Source of the DNA: Thermoplasmata archaeon
GTDB taxonomy: Archaea > Thermoplasmatota > Thermoplasmata > Thermoplasmatales > Thermoplasmataceae
Length of the DNA stretch: 12,308 nucleotides
Direction of reading: 5' to 3'
Assembly: GCA_021827885.1 (NCBI GenBank)
Contig: JAKAUD010000230.1
Location: 1-12,308 of the forward strand
A model generated the notes under the pieces. It saw only the letters and a list, made by a program, of their open reading frames with translations. It made no database searches and was not told the DNA's origin. Shown piece by piece: positions 5,667 through 12,308 of this stretch. How positions within the stretch are numbered: position 1 is the stretch's first letter; every line of letters begins with the position of its first letter. The position numbers were made by a program, and so were the translations under genes.

Positions 5667-6345
5667 GTTCCCCCCTGTAAATTAGATATTTACTTTGTCT
5701 GAGATTCGCCTGGGCCAAGAGCTCAGCAACCTTTAGTGCAGCATAGAGAGGTTCTATTACAGGGACTGAAAGTCTTTTTCGAATTTCATCCGCAACATAT
5801 GCCATTCCTGTGCAACCGAGAACAACGACTTCAGCGCCATCGATCTCAATGCTTCTTTTTGCCTCTCTCAATATGGCAGCTGTTGTGACTCCTGAATCAT
5901 CTTCTAGGCTCTTTACGTCTATCTTGACACTTCTTATAGATGAAATTCTCTTCTCGATTCCCATCTTCCTGACATTTAATCGAAATTGCGGAACGGTGGC
6001 ATCCACCGGAGAAATTATAGAAATACGATCACCCAGTAGCAGCGAAAGATACAGGGCTGCTTCGCCAGGACCAACAACCGGTTTATCACTGGCCTCCTTG
6101 GCAGCATCGATGCAAGGATTGGCAAAGCAGTTTATGATCGCTGCATCATATTTTTTTTCTCTTAATATTTCCAATATTTCTGGGCATATTTCTACTTGAC
6201 TTTGAAAAGTGGTAATTTCCACGGGACCCTTTCTTAAAGAAACTAACTCTAATTCCAAGTCCATTCCTGCTTTTTTCTTCAAATATTTGAGGTCCGATTT
6301 ATCATATCTTGTGGTACCAACTGGGTTGACTACGAGAATTTTCAT
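5656..6345 (-). CDS. Asp/Glu/hydantoin racemase family protein 1
   Basis: The 229-residue protein has the two-lobed fold of the Asp/Glu racemase superfamily, closest in motif to hydantoin racemases. Each lobe supplies a catalytic Cys for proton transfer without cofactor. INCFANPCIDAAKEA holds C73, and VVVLGCTGMAYVAD holds C178. VVGPGEAA (90-97) after the first Cys is the usual substrate-side loop. The consensus FADPGLDA reads FANPCIDA here, adding a third Cys (C78) near the active site. The ATG overlaps the stop of DUF917 protein 1 as ATGA, and the 3' end overlaps the nitroreductase start, so the three are co-translated. Likely substrates are hydantoins, amino acids or related cyclic amides. 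A maleate isomerase-type reaction by the same two-Cys chemistry is the main alternative. Confidence 0.87.
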   Translation of the reverse strand: MKILVVNPVGTTRYDKSDLKYLKKKAGMDLELELVSLRKGPVEITTFQSQVEICPEILEILREKKYDAAIINCFANPCIDAAKEASDKPVVGPGEAALYLSLLLGDRISIISPVDATVPQFRLNVRKMGIEKRISSIRSVKIDVKSLEDDSGVTTAAILREAKRSIEIDGAEVVVLGCTGMAYVADEIRKRLSVPVIEPLYAALKVAELLAQANLRQSKYLIYRGEHEC

Positions 6346-7466
6346 GCCTTCCCTCCCCCGTATTCCTTATGAATTGTCTCTATGGGTTGGAAAGGTATGT
6401 CAAATCCAAAAGACTTGGGAGTAAAAATTTCTAATGCTTTGTTCTTTCTCCATTCATTTGATGATTTAAATCCGATTACTGCAACCTTCATTCCCTCAAG
6501 AAGGCCAGGATTGGTTATGGCACGACCCGTCTTTCTTTCCACCACACATATTAAATCAGGGGCAGTAACGTCAGGTTTCCCGTCTATCCACGAAATAATG
6601 TTTTCATTTTTGAACCAAATCTTGTATTCATGTCCTCTGAAATTTTCATTCCCTTCTATCTCAAATTCTCCTACCGTGTAACCGTGATCGTCTTTCCAGT
6701 CGGTATCTCTGCTTATTCTTCCCTCAAATAAGAAGAAGCCGTTTCCAACCTTCATCATTTCTTTAATGGGGTCCTTTTCCTCACTCGATGACGTTCTGAG
6801 AACCCTGCCGATCTTTTCTGCAAGGGAAATCGTGTTCGGTATCACTACATTTTTTAACAGTCTGCCTTGAACTGGCTGTGAAACCACTGCAACACTATCT
6901 TCACTTTGTATCGCAATGTTCCTGACTATTTCTTCTGCCCTAAAATCGTCTATTACCTTTTCAATTATTATTACATCTCCAAACTTGTTTACGACAGACA
7001 GGGGGGCGATTGACACGTTCTCGATGAAGAAAGAAGAGTGCTGAACGGCAGGAACTGACCTTCCTGCTGGGTCTGCATCTATGAGCATGATGCCCTTTTT
7101 CATTGCCACGTCCATGGCAGCCGCTGTGTTGCCTCCTCCCAGTTCCGTGGGGATGCTTCCATAAAACTTCTTATTCATGAATTTCTCCAACGTCTCGAAT
7201 GCTTTTAGAATTTCATTTTCTATTTTTATTGGTAGATTTTTCTTGACTCTTTTTTCAGCAGGAGAGATGGAGCCAACGTAGTAAGGGGATACCACTATTT
7301 CGCTGTCTGGAACGTCTGTCAAAGACGCAAGCCAGAGGGTTTTTCCTTGGTCGAAATTTTCAGTAATTTTTTCTATACCTTTTTCAAGACTGCCGCCACC
7401 TCCCGTCCCCAAAACGGTGCATCCTTGGAGAATGTCCAGTGCGTTTTCTATAGTAACTGATCTCAT
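6342..7466 (-). CDS. DUF917 family protein 1 (S-methyl thiohydantoin desulfurase-like)
   Basis: The 374-residue protein shows the ordered marks of the DUF917 family. GTGGGG lies near the N-terminus (20-25), followed by VVSPYYVG (58-65). TELGGGNTAAAMD (107-119) leads to LIDADPAGRSVPAVQHSSF, and late comes NENIISWIDG...VTAPDLICVV. Family members sit with hydantoinase and racemase genes in bacteria; as I recall, databases now link the family to thiohydantoin desulfuration. The exact reaction here is not known. The ATG at 7466 is preferred because CTTAATTA lies 24-31 bases upstream; a TTG two codons earlier is an alternative. The stop overlaps the racemase 1 start as ATGA, which suggests equal amounts or a complex. 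This gene heads a three-gene operon and is a paralogue of the protein at 8396-9460. Confidence 0.85.
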   Translation of the reverse strand: MRSVTIENALDILQGCTVLGTGGGGSLEKGIEKITENFDQGKTLWLASLTDVPDSEIVVSPYYVGSISPAEKRVKKNLPIKIENEILKAFETLEKFMNKKFYGSIPTELGGGNTAAAMDVAMKKGIMLIDADPAGRSVPAVQHSSFFIENVSIAPLSVVNKFGDVIIIEKVIDDFRAEEIVRNIAIQSEDSVAVVSQPVQGRLLKNVVIPNTISLAEKIGRVLRTSSSEEKDPIKEMMKVGNGFFLFEGRISRDTDWKDDHGYTVGEFEIEGNENFRGHEYKIWFKNENIISWIDGKPDVTAPDLICVVERKTGRAITNPGLLEGMKVAVIGFKSSNEWRKNKALEIFTPKSFGFDIPFQPIETIHKEYGGGKA

Positions 7467-7489
7467 CGCCAATTACATTCATTATGCTC

Positions 7490-7497
7490 TAATTAAG
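7490..7497 (-). promoter_or_regulatory. Candidate TATA box of the DUF917-1/racemase-1/nitroreductase operon
   Basis: On the minus strand CTTAATTA lies at -31 to -24 from the ATG at 7466, preceded by a purine-rich CGAAAGC that could act as BRE. No Shine-Dalgarno sequence precedes the ATG, which fits a leaderless mRNA. Confidence 0.45.
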
Positions 7498-7514
7498 GCT
7501 TTCGATGAACTTCT

Positions 7515-7537
7515 AAATTGAAACTTCGGTTCAATTT
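7515..7537. promoter_or_regulatory. 23-bp dyad upstream of the DUF917-1 operon
   Basis: AAATTGAA and TTCAATTT are perfect 8-bp arms around a 7-base centre. Allowing one mismatch extends them to 10-bp arms around TTC. The dyad is centred about 60 bases before the ATG at 7466 and about 30 bases upstream of the TATA box. The remaining 7538-7685 stretch before racemase 2 shows no gene. The position fits an activator or operator site. Its sequence differs from the ATTTCTA-type motifs near the other two promoters. Confidence 0.45.
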
Positions 7538-7685
7538 TGCATAATGATAGAAGAGGAAACACAATAAAGTTTCATTATAGACTTCATTTGAATCGCCAAG
7601 GAAACTTCAGCTAATTGAGCCTTGAGTACAGCAACCAGAATTCTTTATGCGCATGTAGTGACCGCGTAGGAATTCCGTCGTTTAA

Positions 7686-8399
7686 CTAACGATACTTTCC
7701 TATCTGTTTAAGCTTGGAATCCGTCATTGCGTACTTTAAGAACCTGCTATGTTTCACTCCGATTTTTGTCAGTCCCTCAGTAACTTTAAGTGATGTCTTA
7801 GAAGGTTCCAACACAGGTATGCGAAGATCTTCTTGGAGTTTTTCTGCAAAGGGATTCATTCTAGTGCATCCGAGTACAATGGCTTCACTTCCCTTACTTA
7901 ATTCTTCTCTTGATTGAGTGAGGAACTTTGAATAGTTTGATTCATTGAATTCGAGTTCTGAAACGCCCAAATCGACGCTGGTTACACCCACAAGTTTATC
8001 CCCGACGGAATAGTTTGTCGCTTGAATTTCTGTCCAAGGTATCGAATTTCTCTCAGTTGTGATGACTGAGAATTTGTTCGCAATTAATGCAGCCACGTGC
8101 ATAGAAACTTCAGCTACTCCAAGTACTAGTTTCTCAGAGACTTCTCTGGACGCGTCCAATCCAGGATCTGCAAAACAATCAATTAAAAATGCATCGAAAC
8201 GTTCTTCCTCTTTCATCACGATGTCCACGATACCTGGAGAAGCTAGAGCAACGTCCAGATAAGTTTCGATGCTGTCTGGCCCCTCTTTAAGACTTCTCAC
8301 TTCTATTTCTGTAGAAGGGTCCTTGAATTTTTTGAAGTATTTTTCAGTATCTTTCCTGAATTTGTCTGAGCCGATCGGTTCTATTACCATCAGTCTCAT
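7686..8399 (-). CDS. Asp/Glu/hydantoin racemase family protein 2
   Basis: The 237-residue protein is a paralogue of the one at 5656-6345. Its two catalytic Cys lie in LIDCFADPGLDASREV (C75) and AIVLGCTRMNPFAE (C178). FADPGLDA is the textbook hydantoin racemase box, so this copy keeps the consensus where copy 1 has changed. The loop after the first Cys reads LVLGVAEVSM instead of VVGPGEAAL, and LGCTRM has Arg where copy 1 has Gly, so the two probably differ in substrate. The start overlaps the stop of DUF917 protein 2 as ATGA. Nothing follows in this transcript: the next minus-strand gene begins 220 bases on and has its own promoter. The reaction is cofactor-independent racemisation or isomerisation in the cytoplasm. 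Confidence 0.87.
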   Translation of the reverse strand: MRLMVIEPIGSDKFRKDTEKYFKKFKDPSTEIEVRSLKEGPDSIETYLDVALASPGIVDIVMKEEERFDAFLIDCFADPGLDASREVSEKLVLGVAEVSMHVAALIANKFSVITTERNSIPWTEIQATNYSVGDKLVGVTSVDLGVSELEFNESNYSKFLTQSREELSKGSEAIVLGCTRMNPFAEKLQEDLRIPVLEPSKTSLKVTEGLTKIGVKHSRFLKYAMTDSKLKQIGKYR

Positions 8400-9460
8400 T
8401 TTCCTATCACCTTCTCAATTGGTATGTAGTCGTAATCGAATCCAAAAAACCTAGGGGACATGACTTCAAGTCCTTTGTGAGTCCTCCATTTTGAGTCTGC
8501 AGGCAAACCAAACACAAAATATTCTCCTCCTTCTTCCTTAACGGGATTTGATGTTGGAATCAAATCCACCGAAGTGATAGTTATCAGATCTGGGGACGTT
8601 ACAGAGACCTTGTCATCTATCCATGACATTAGGTTTTCATTTTTAAACCAGACCTTCATTTCTTTCCCGACGAACTCCTCGGTTCCCTCAAGCACATAGT
8701 ATCCATAGGTGAAGCCTTCCTTGATCTCGTACTTTGAACTTTTTAGCACTCCTCTGAACAATTTATAAATCAATCCGAAGTCCAATAGATCCTCTACTGA
8801 ACCCGTCTGTACTATTTTACCAATATCAATAGATTTGGATATGGTGTTCCATATTGAAGCGGGCTTGACCTCTCTGACTCTTCCAGGGTGATCGCATATA
8901 CCGACCGACGACCCAATGACGGACGCTATCCCCCTTACCACGAGTTCAGCTTGAGCATCCGATGAAATCTCCTTGACTATCAGTTGATCCTCTTGTTGAG
9001 TGAAGACGGAAAACGGAGTCATGCTGAGCCCCGAAACGTAGAACATAGAACACTGAAGATCCGGAGCTGCCCTACCTGCAGCATCGGCATCAACTAACGG
9101 AACGCCCTCTAATCCTGCTACGTGCAGCGCTCCAAGTGTTGCGAAACCACCAAGTTCCGCTGCGATTATTCCCCCAAGTTTGCAGCCAATATAATTCCTT
9201 AGGATTCTAGTAGCTCCACGCGCCGTATCTGTAGTGCTTTGGGATGTAGATGACTGACCTACCGCGCCAACATAATAAGGAGAGACTACAAAATTATCCT
9301 CTTCGAGTTCATCGAAAGAGGCTAATTGAAATTGTACTTCCGACTCGATGTCGGATTCAATTAGATTTAATCCTGCAGATCTCGTCCCACCGCCACCCGT
9401 GCTCAAAAAACTGGCACCGTATGCCAGATTCCTGATTTGGTTCTTATCCAAGATTTTCAT
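8396..9460 (-). CDS. DUF917 family protein 2 (S-methyl thiohydantoin desulfurase-like)
   Basis: The 354-residue protein has the same landmarks as DUF917 protein 1. LSTGGGGTRSAG is at 19-30, VVSPYYVGAVG at 58-68, AELGGFATLGAL at 101-112, VDADAAGRAAPDLQCSMF at 123-140, and NENLMSWIDD near the C-terminus. It lacks about 20 residues present in copy 1, and its GG box reads ELGGF rather than ELGGGN. The DADxxGRAxP box is closer to the family norm. The ATG at 9460 is the first codon that keeps the conserved N-terminus. The gene heads a two-gene operon with racemase 2 (ATGA overlap) and is transcribed divergently from the ABC transporter genes, so the two are probably controlled together. Its biochemical role is inferred only from the family and neighbours. 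Confidence 0.85.
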   Translation of the reverse strand: MKILDKNQIRNLAYGASFLSTGGGGTRSAGLNLIESDIESEVQFQLASFDELEEDNFVVSPYYVGAVGQSSTSQSTTDTARGATRILRNYIGCKLGGIIAAELGGFATLGALHVAGLEGVPLVDADAAGRAAPDLQCSMFYVSGLSMTPFSVFTQQEDQLIVKEISSDAQAELVVRGIASVIGSSVGICDHPGRVREVKPASIWNTISKSIDIGKIVQTGSVEDLLDFGLIYKLFRGVLKSSKYEIKEGFTYGYYVLEGTEEFVGKEMKVWFKNENLMSWIDDKVSVTSPDLITITSVDLIPTSNPVKEEGGEYFVFGLPADSKWRTHKGLEVMSPRFFGFDYDYIPIEKVIGK

Positions 9461-9496
9461 TTGGAACCACGACCTTGAATTTCTATTCTTTAGTAG

Positions 9497-9504
9497 TAAA
9501 TAAA
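9497..9504 (-). promoter_or_regulatory. Candidate TATA box of the DUF917-2/racemase-2 operon
   Basis: On the minus strand TTTATTTA lies 37-44 bases before the ATG at 9460, giving a leader of roughly 14 bases. It lies between the first and second CTATTCT copies, so a bound protein would block it. Confidence 0.4.
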
Positions 9505-9516
9505 CTATTCTTTTTT

Positions 9517-9531
9517 AATAGAATTTCTATT
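9517..9531. promoter_or_regulatory. 15-bp perfect palindrome AATAGAATTTCTATT
   Basis: AATAGAA and TTCTATT flank a single central T. A 15-bp palindrome of this build is the classical size of an Lrp/AsnC dimer site. It overlaps the third CTATTCT copy. Its ATTTCTA half is shared with the region before the M29-like gene. Confidence 0.5.
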
Positions 9532-9537
9532 CTGGTT

Positions 9538-9545
9538 ATTATTTT
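9538..9545 (+). promoter_or_regulatory. Candidate TATA box of the ABC transporter operon
   Basis: TTATTTTA lies just downstream of the third CTATTCT copy and would place transcription start near 9568. A second T/A box, TTTATAAT at 9588-9595, lies too close to the ATG at 9607 to serve it. The choice between these is uncertain. Confidence 0.35.
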
Positions 9546-9606
9546 AGCATAAGTCAATAAAGACCGAAAAAGTTAAATGTTGATTTTTTTTATAATTTTG
9601 GTTAAG

Positions 9607-11211
9607 ATGGCAAATAGAACTACCTTAGCAATAATTGCCATAGTGGTCATAATCATCCTGGTTGTGGGAGTTTATGCGGGTATAGTACTCACGAAGAAGT
9701 CCCCGCCTCCAACAGCAAACATTGTGACCTATGCATCAAATTCTCCAATGGTCACTGCCGATCCAAGCACTGAGTTCTCGAACAGCATTTTGGTTTTACA
9801 AAATGTCTACCAGACGCTGACCTTTTACGATAGTAAAACAAAGACGGTTGAACCTTTGCTTGCTTTGAACTGGACGAGCAATGCAAATTCCACCAACTGG
9901 GTCTTTACTCTTAAACAGGGGGTCAAATTCCACGATGGTACAACTTTCAATGCATCCGCAGTTGTATATTCTGTGAACAGAACAATGGCTCTCGGCCAAG
10001 GTGCAGCATACATATGGGCTTCAGTGACAAGAGTATATGCGATTTCCGAATACGAAGTGGACTTCCAGACAAGTTATCCTTCGAACCTGCCACTAATTGC
10101 ATCTGCAGGGTATGCAGCATACATAATGAGCCCTAACATAATATCTTCCTACCACCTTTCAAGCAATGCAAATTTGAGTGCGTGGTTCAACGCTGGCCAC
10201 GACGATGGTACGGGTCCGTACTTCATAAGCCAGTGGAATCCACAGACACAAGTGACTTTGCAGAAATTCAAAGATTACTGGGGAGGTTGGAACAACTCAC
10301 AATTCAGTGAAGTAATTATTCAAATAGTCACCGATTCCTCGACTCGTGAACAGATGGTCAGTTCTGCGGGAAGTATGGTCATTACATCTTATATACCCTA
10401 TACGGACGTCAGCAATCTTAGGAACAATACCAATGTGAAAGTATATGCGAGCCCATCTTACGAAAATCTCATCGCTTTCTATAACACCCAGGTCTTCCCG
10501 ACAAACAACACTCTTGTAAGAGAAGCACTGTCTTATATTTGGCCGTACCAGCAGATTATTAATAGTTCCCTCCAGGGTTATGCCACCCAGTCAAGAGGAC
10601 CAATACCCGTGGGCATGTGGGGGCACGATAACAATCTCTATCAATACTCATTCAATCTTTCCAAGGCAAGGGACCTTCTTGCACAGGCAGGCTTCCCCAA
10701 TGGTACGGGTATTCCAACTTTGACTCTGACTTACACCGCCGGAGATCCGTATGAACAGGCTTCATCTCAATTGTTCCAGTATTACTGCAGTCAGATTGGA
10801 ATTAATGTGAAGGTGGAACCACTAGTTTGGACACAACAGTGGTCGCTTGCAACGAGCAACGTTTCATCTGCCCAAAACATATTCATAATGTACTGGTGGC
10901 CTACTTATCCCACACCATATGACTGGCTTTCAAATGACTTCGGAAACTCGTGGCCTCCAGTATTCAATATGGCTTACTGGAACAATACCACCTTTATGAA
11001 CTTGATAAATGAGGCAAACAATCTCGAAGGAACTAACATCAACGAGTCAATATCCCTTTATTACCAAGCTCAATCTGTACTTATGAACAATACTCCCGCC
11101 GCGTTTCTATTTGACATGGAAGATGTGTACATCGTTAGCTCCTCTATACACGGGTTTTCCTCAAACCCTGCCTATGAAACTGTCGCCTGGTTCTATGACC
11201 TCTATGTCTGA
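9607..11211 (+). CDS. ABC transporter substrate-binding protein, family 5 (peptide/opine/nickel type)
   Basis: The 534-residue protein has an N-terminal anchor: MANRTT followed by a hydrophobic helix of about 22 residues and then TKKSPPP. This is a membrane-tethered, outward-facing layout without a lipoprotein Cys. The mature part shows the SBP_bac_5 fold: VLQNVYQTLTFYDSKT, ALNWTSNANSTNWVFTLKQG, then VKFHDGTTFNASAVVYSVNR, which is the family signature. Further on come GTGPYFISQWNP and AREALSYIW-like boxes. Members bind oligopeptides, opines, sugars or nickel, so the ligand is open. Many Asn, Thr, Tyr and Trp residues with NxS/T sites fit an exported, glycosylated archaeal protein. An in-frame ATG at 9577 would add ten hydrophobic residues; 9607 is preferred because it starts with a charged, normal anchor. 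It is followed by its permease genes. Confidence 0.88.
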   Translation: MANRTTLAIIAIVVIIILVVGVYAGIVLTKKSPPPTANIVTYASNSPMVTADPSTEFSNSILVLQNVYQTLTFYDSKTKTVEPLLALNWTSNANSTNWVFTLKQGVKFHDGTTFNASAVVYSVNRTMALGQGAAYIWASVTRVYAISEYEVDFQTSYPSNLPLIASAGYAAYIMSPNIISSYHLSSNANLSAWFNAGHDDGTGPYFISQWNPQTQVTLQKFKDYWGGWNNSQFSEVIIQIVTDSSTREQMVSSAGSMVITSYIPYTDVSNLRNNTNVKVYASPSYENLIAFYNTQVFPTNNTLVREALSYIWPYQQIINSSLQGYATQSRGPIPVGMWGHDNNLYQYSFNLSKARDLLAQAGFPNGTGIPTLTLTYTAGDPYEQASSQLFQYYCSQIGINVKVEPLVWTQQWSLATSNVSSAQNIFIMYWWPTYPTPYDWLSNDFGNSWPPVFNMAYWNNTTFMNLINEANNLEGTNINESISLYYQAQSVLMNNTPAAFLFDMEDVYIVSSSIHGFSSNPAYETVAWFYDLYV

Positions 11212-11224
11212 AGCAAGTGACGAA

Positions 11225-11230
11225 GAGGGG
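11225..11230 (+). promoter_or_regulatory. Shine-Dalgarno site deciding a TTG start
   Basis: GAGGGG lies 9 bases before the TTG at 11240. It supports TTG as the start of the permease gene; the protein then begins with the normal N-terminal tail before the first helix. Confidence 0.6.
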
Positions 11231-11239
11231 TAGCAAATA

Positions 11240-12262
11240 TTGCAGAATGTCGCCCAATATGTAATAAGAAGGATACTGCTGGCTATATTAGTGGTAGTTG
11301 GCATTATTTTTATTACCTTTTTTTTAAGTCACGTGGTGCCGTCTAACCCCGCCGCTCTCTGGGCGGGGGCTCATCCCACGGCAAAGGAGATAGCTGCAGC
11401 TAGAGCGCAACTACATCTGAACGATCCAGTCTACGTTCAGTTCTACTACTATCTAGTTAACTTCCTTCACGGAAATCTTGGAGTCTCAATAAGGACACAT
11501 GATCCCGTGTTAAGCGATATTCTCTTCTTTCTTCCAAATACGCTTACACTTATCACACTATCGTTGATAATATCGGCGTTAGTAGGAATACCTCTTGGAG
11601 TGATTTCCGCCGTAAAGAGATATAAAGTCATAGACTACGCGGCCAGAATCCTCGCGGTAGCAGGAATTGCTCTCCCTACCTTCTGGTTGGGAATGGTGCT
11701 TCAAATGTTGTTTAACAAAGACCTTAACATACTACCGGTAGGAGGGTATATGTCCGCCATAGTTTCATATCAATATCCTATTACTCACGTTACCGGATCG
11801 TATCTTGTTGATTCTTTGATCACGGGCAATTTCCCGGCCTTTCTTAGCGTGCTGAAACATCTAATCCTGCCGGTGGTGACTCTGGCATCTTATCCAATCG
11901 GACTGGTTATTAGGCAAACAAGAGCAGGTATGTTGGAGGTACTCGAAGAGAATTACATAAGAACCAGCAGAGCATATGGAATTGAAAACAGGACCATCAA
12001 TTATAGATATGCATTGAAGAATGCATTTAACCCTGTACTGATTGTGCTTAGTCTATCATTCGCATACTCCCTAATAGGAGCATTCTACGTCGAGGATGTA
12101 TTTGCTTTGCCAGGACTTGGGCAATATGCCACGGCATCTATATTGAGTTTGGATTATCCCGCCATAGTCGGGGTTACAATAGTAGTTGCAATATTCTATG
12201 TTGTGATAAATCTGGTCGTAGATATGTTACAATATTACACAGATAGAAGGATAACTCTTTGA
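11240..12262 (+). CDS. ABC transporter permease, DppB/OppB type
   Basis: The 340-residue protein has the usual length of DppB-type permeases. It starts QYVIRRILLAILVVVGIIFI, the standard first helix after an R-R pair. HVVPSNPAALWAG and the AQLHLNDPVYVQFYYYLVNF segment are the normal external loop. The GNLGVSIRT box follows, then the BPD_transp core helices. The EAA loop that contacts the ATPase reads YIRTSRAYGIENRTINYRY (239-257) followed by ALKNAFNPV. Near the end EDVFALPGLGQY (285-296) is the conserved loop before the last helices. The start is TTG, supported by GAGGGG upstream. It begins 28 bases after the binding-protein stop and is followed 10 bases later by the next permease gene, so it is part of one operon. 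The ATPase genes are presumably to the right of the window. Confidence 0.92.
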   Translation: MQNVAQYVIRRILLAILVVVGIIFITFFLSHVVPSNPAALWAGAHPTAKEIAAARAQLHLNDPVYVQFYYYLVNFLHGNLGVSIRTHDPVLSDILFFLPNTLTLITLSLIISALVGIPLGVISAVKRYKVIDYAARILAVAGIALPTFWLGMVLQMLFNKDLNILPVGGYMSAIVSYQYPITHVTGSYLVDSLITGNFPAFLSVLKHLILPVVTLASYPIGLVIRQTRAGMLEVLEENYIRTSRAYGIENRTINYRYALKNAFNPVLIVLSLSFAYSLIGAFYVEDVFALPGLGQYATASILSLDYPAIVGVTIVVAIFYVVINLVVDMLQYYTDRRITL

Positions 12263-12267
12263 GGTAA
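12261..12267 (+). promoter_or_regulatory. Shine-Dalgarno site of the second permease gene
   Basis: GAGGTAA overlaps the stop codon of the DppB-type gene and lies 5 bases before the ATG at 12273, giving translational coupling in the operon. The ATG at 12266 is followed at once by TAA and is not used. Confidence 0.55.
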
Positions 12268-12272
12268 TGTAA

Positions 12273-12308
12273 ATGGTTTCGCTTAAGATTAAAGGTAGAA
12301 TTGCGTTT
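12273..12308 (+). CDS. Start of a DppC/OppC-type permease (partial)
   Basis: Only the first 12 codons are present, MVSLKIKGRIAF, running off the right edge. The basic N-terminus, the good Shine-Dalgarno site and the place right after a DppB-type gene make a DppC-type second permease the natural reading. The sequence visible is too short to show the family by itself. Confidence 0.6.
   Translation, partial: MVSLKIKGRIAF

Larger units (their letters stand above)
9483..9533. repeat. Three CTATTCT repeats at exact 22-bp spacing in the divergent promoter region
   Basis: CTATTCT begins at 9483, 9505 and 9527, so the copies are spaced by exactly 22 bp, about two turns of the helix. The first and third belong to a longer identical block, GAATTTCTATTCT (9477-9489 and 9521-9533). 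Copies on one face of the DNA suggest cooperative binding by a multimer such as an Lrp/AsnC octamer. The array lies over the promoter of DUF917 protein 2 and just upstream of the likely promoter of the ABC transporter. Confidence 0.6.

Noticed and set aside
5281..5685. Plus-strand open frame of 134 codons opposite the nitroreductase
   Set aside because: It is the mirror of a well-supported gene with clear flavin motifs and shows no domain of its own.
5810..6199. Plus-strand open frame of 129 codons opposite racemase 1
   Set aside because: It is the mirror of a gene with both catalytic cysteine boxes; no independent support.
9477..9533. CRISPR-like array from three regular repeats
   Set aside because: The repeat is only 7-13 bp with 22-bp periodicity in one promoter region and no cas genes nearby; an operator array explains it better.
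9577..9606. Start of the substrate-binding protein at 9577
   Set aside because: It would put a second hydrophobic stretch before the charged MANRTT and the anchor helix. It is not excluded, because a TATA box at 9538-9545 would suit it.

Overview
The window looks like a metabolic gene cluster from an archaeon, most likely a thermoacidophile of the Thermoplasmatales type (an inference). TATA-like boxes sit about 24-32 bases upstream of several ATG codons without a Shine-Dalgarno site, while genes inside operons do carry purine-rich Shine-Dalgarno sites. The regulator is of the Lrp/AsnC type. The substrate-binding protein has an N-terminal membrane anchor rather than a bacterial lipoprotein signal. 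No rRNA or tRNA gene is seen, so the lineage cannot be fixed.

Left edge (1-1567): the last codons of a membrane protein, a palindrome, a NYN/LabA-type putative ribonuclease gene on the minus strand, and the 3' third of an IS110-family transposase abutting the start of that gene. This part looks rearranged and unrelated to the rest.

Centre (1568-9460): an APC-family permease (+) and an Lrp/AsnC-type regulator (+). Opposing them are six minus-strand genes. Read in transcription order these are DUF917 protein 2 and Asp/Glu-hydantoin racemase family protein 2; then DUF917 protein 1, racemase family protein 1 and a nitroreductase with a long C-terminal extension; then a peptidase M29-like protein whose metal ligands look like those of NicX (an Fe(II) ring-cleaving dioxygenase). 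The DUF917-racemase pair is present twice, each pair fused translationally by an ATGA overlap.

Right (9461-12308): a divergent intergenic region with repeated operator-like sequences, then a peptide/opine-type ABC transporter operon (+): substrate-binding protein, DppB-like permease and the start of a DppC-like permease.

Taken together (inference), two importers bring in a nitrogenous organic compound. A set of enzymes known elsewhere for hydantoin, thiohydantoin or N-heterocycle chemistry processes it, probably under the Lrp-type regulator. The substrate cannot be read from the sequence, and no hydantoinase, carbamoylase, NicD or NicF homologue is present in the window.
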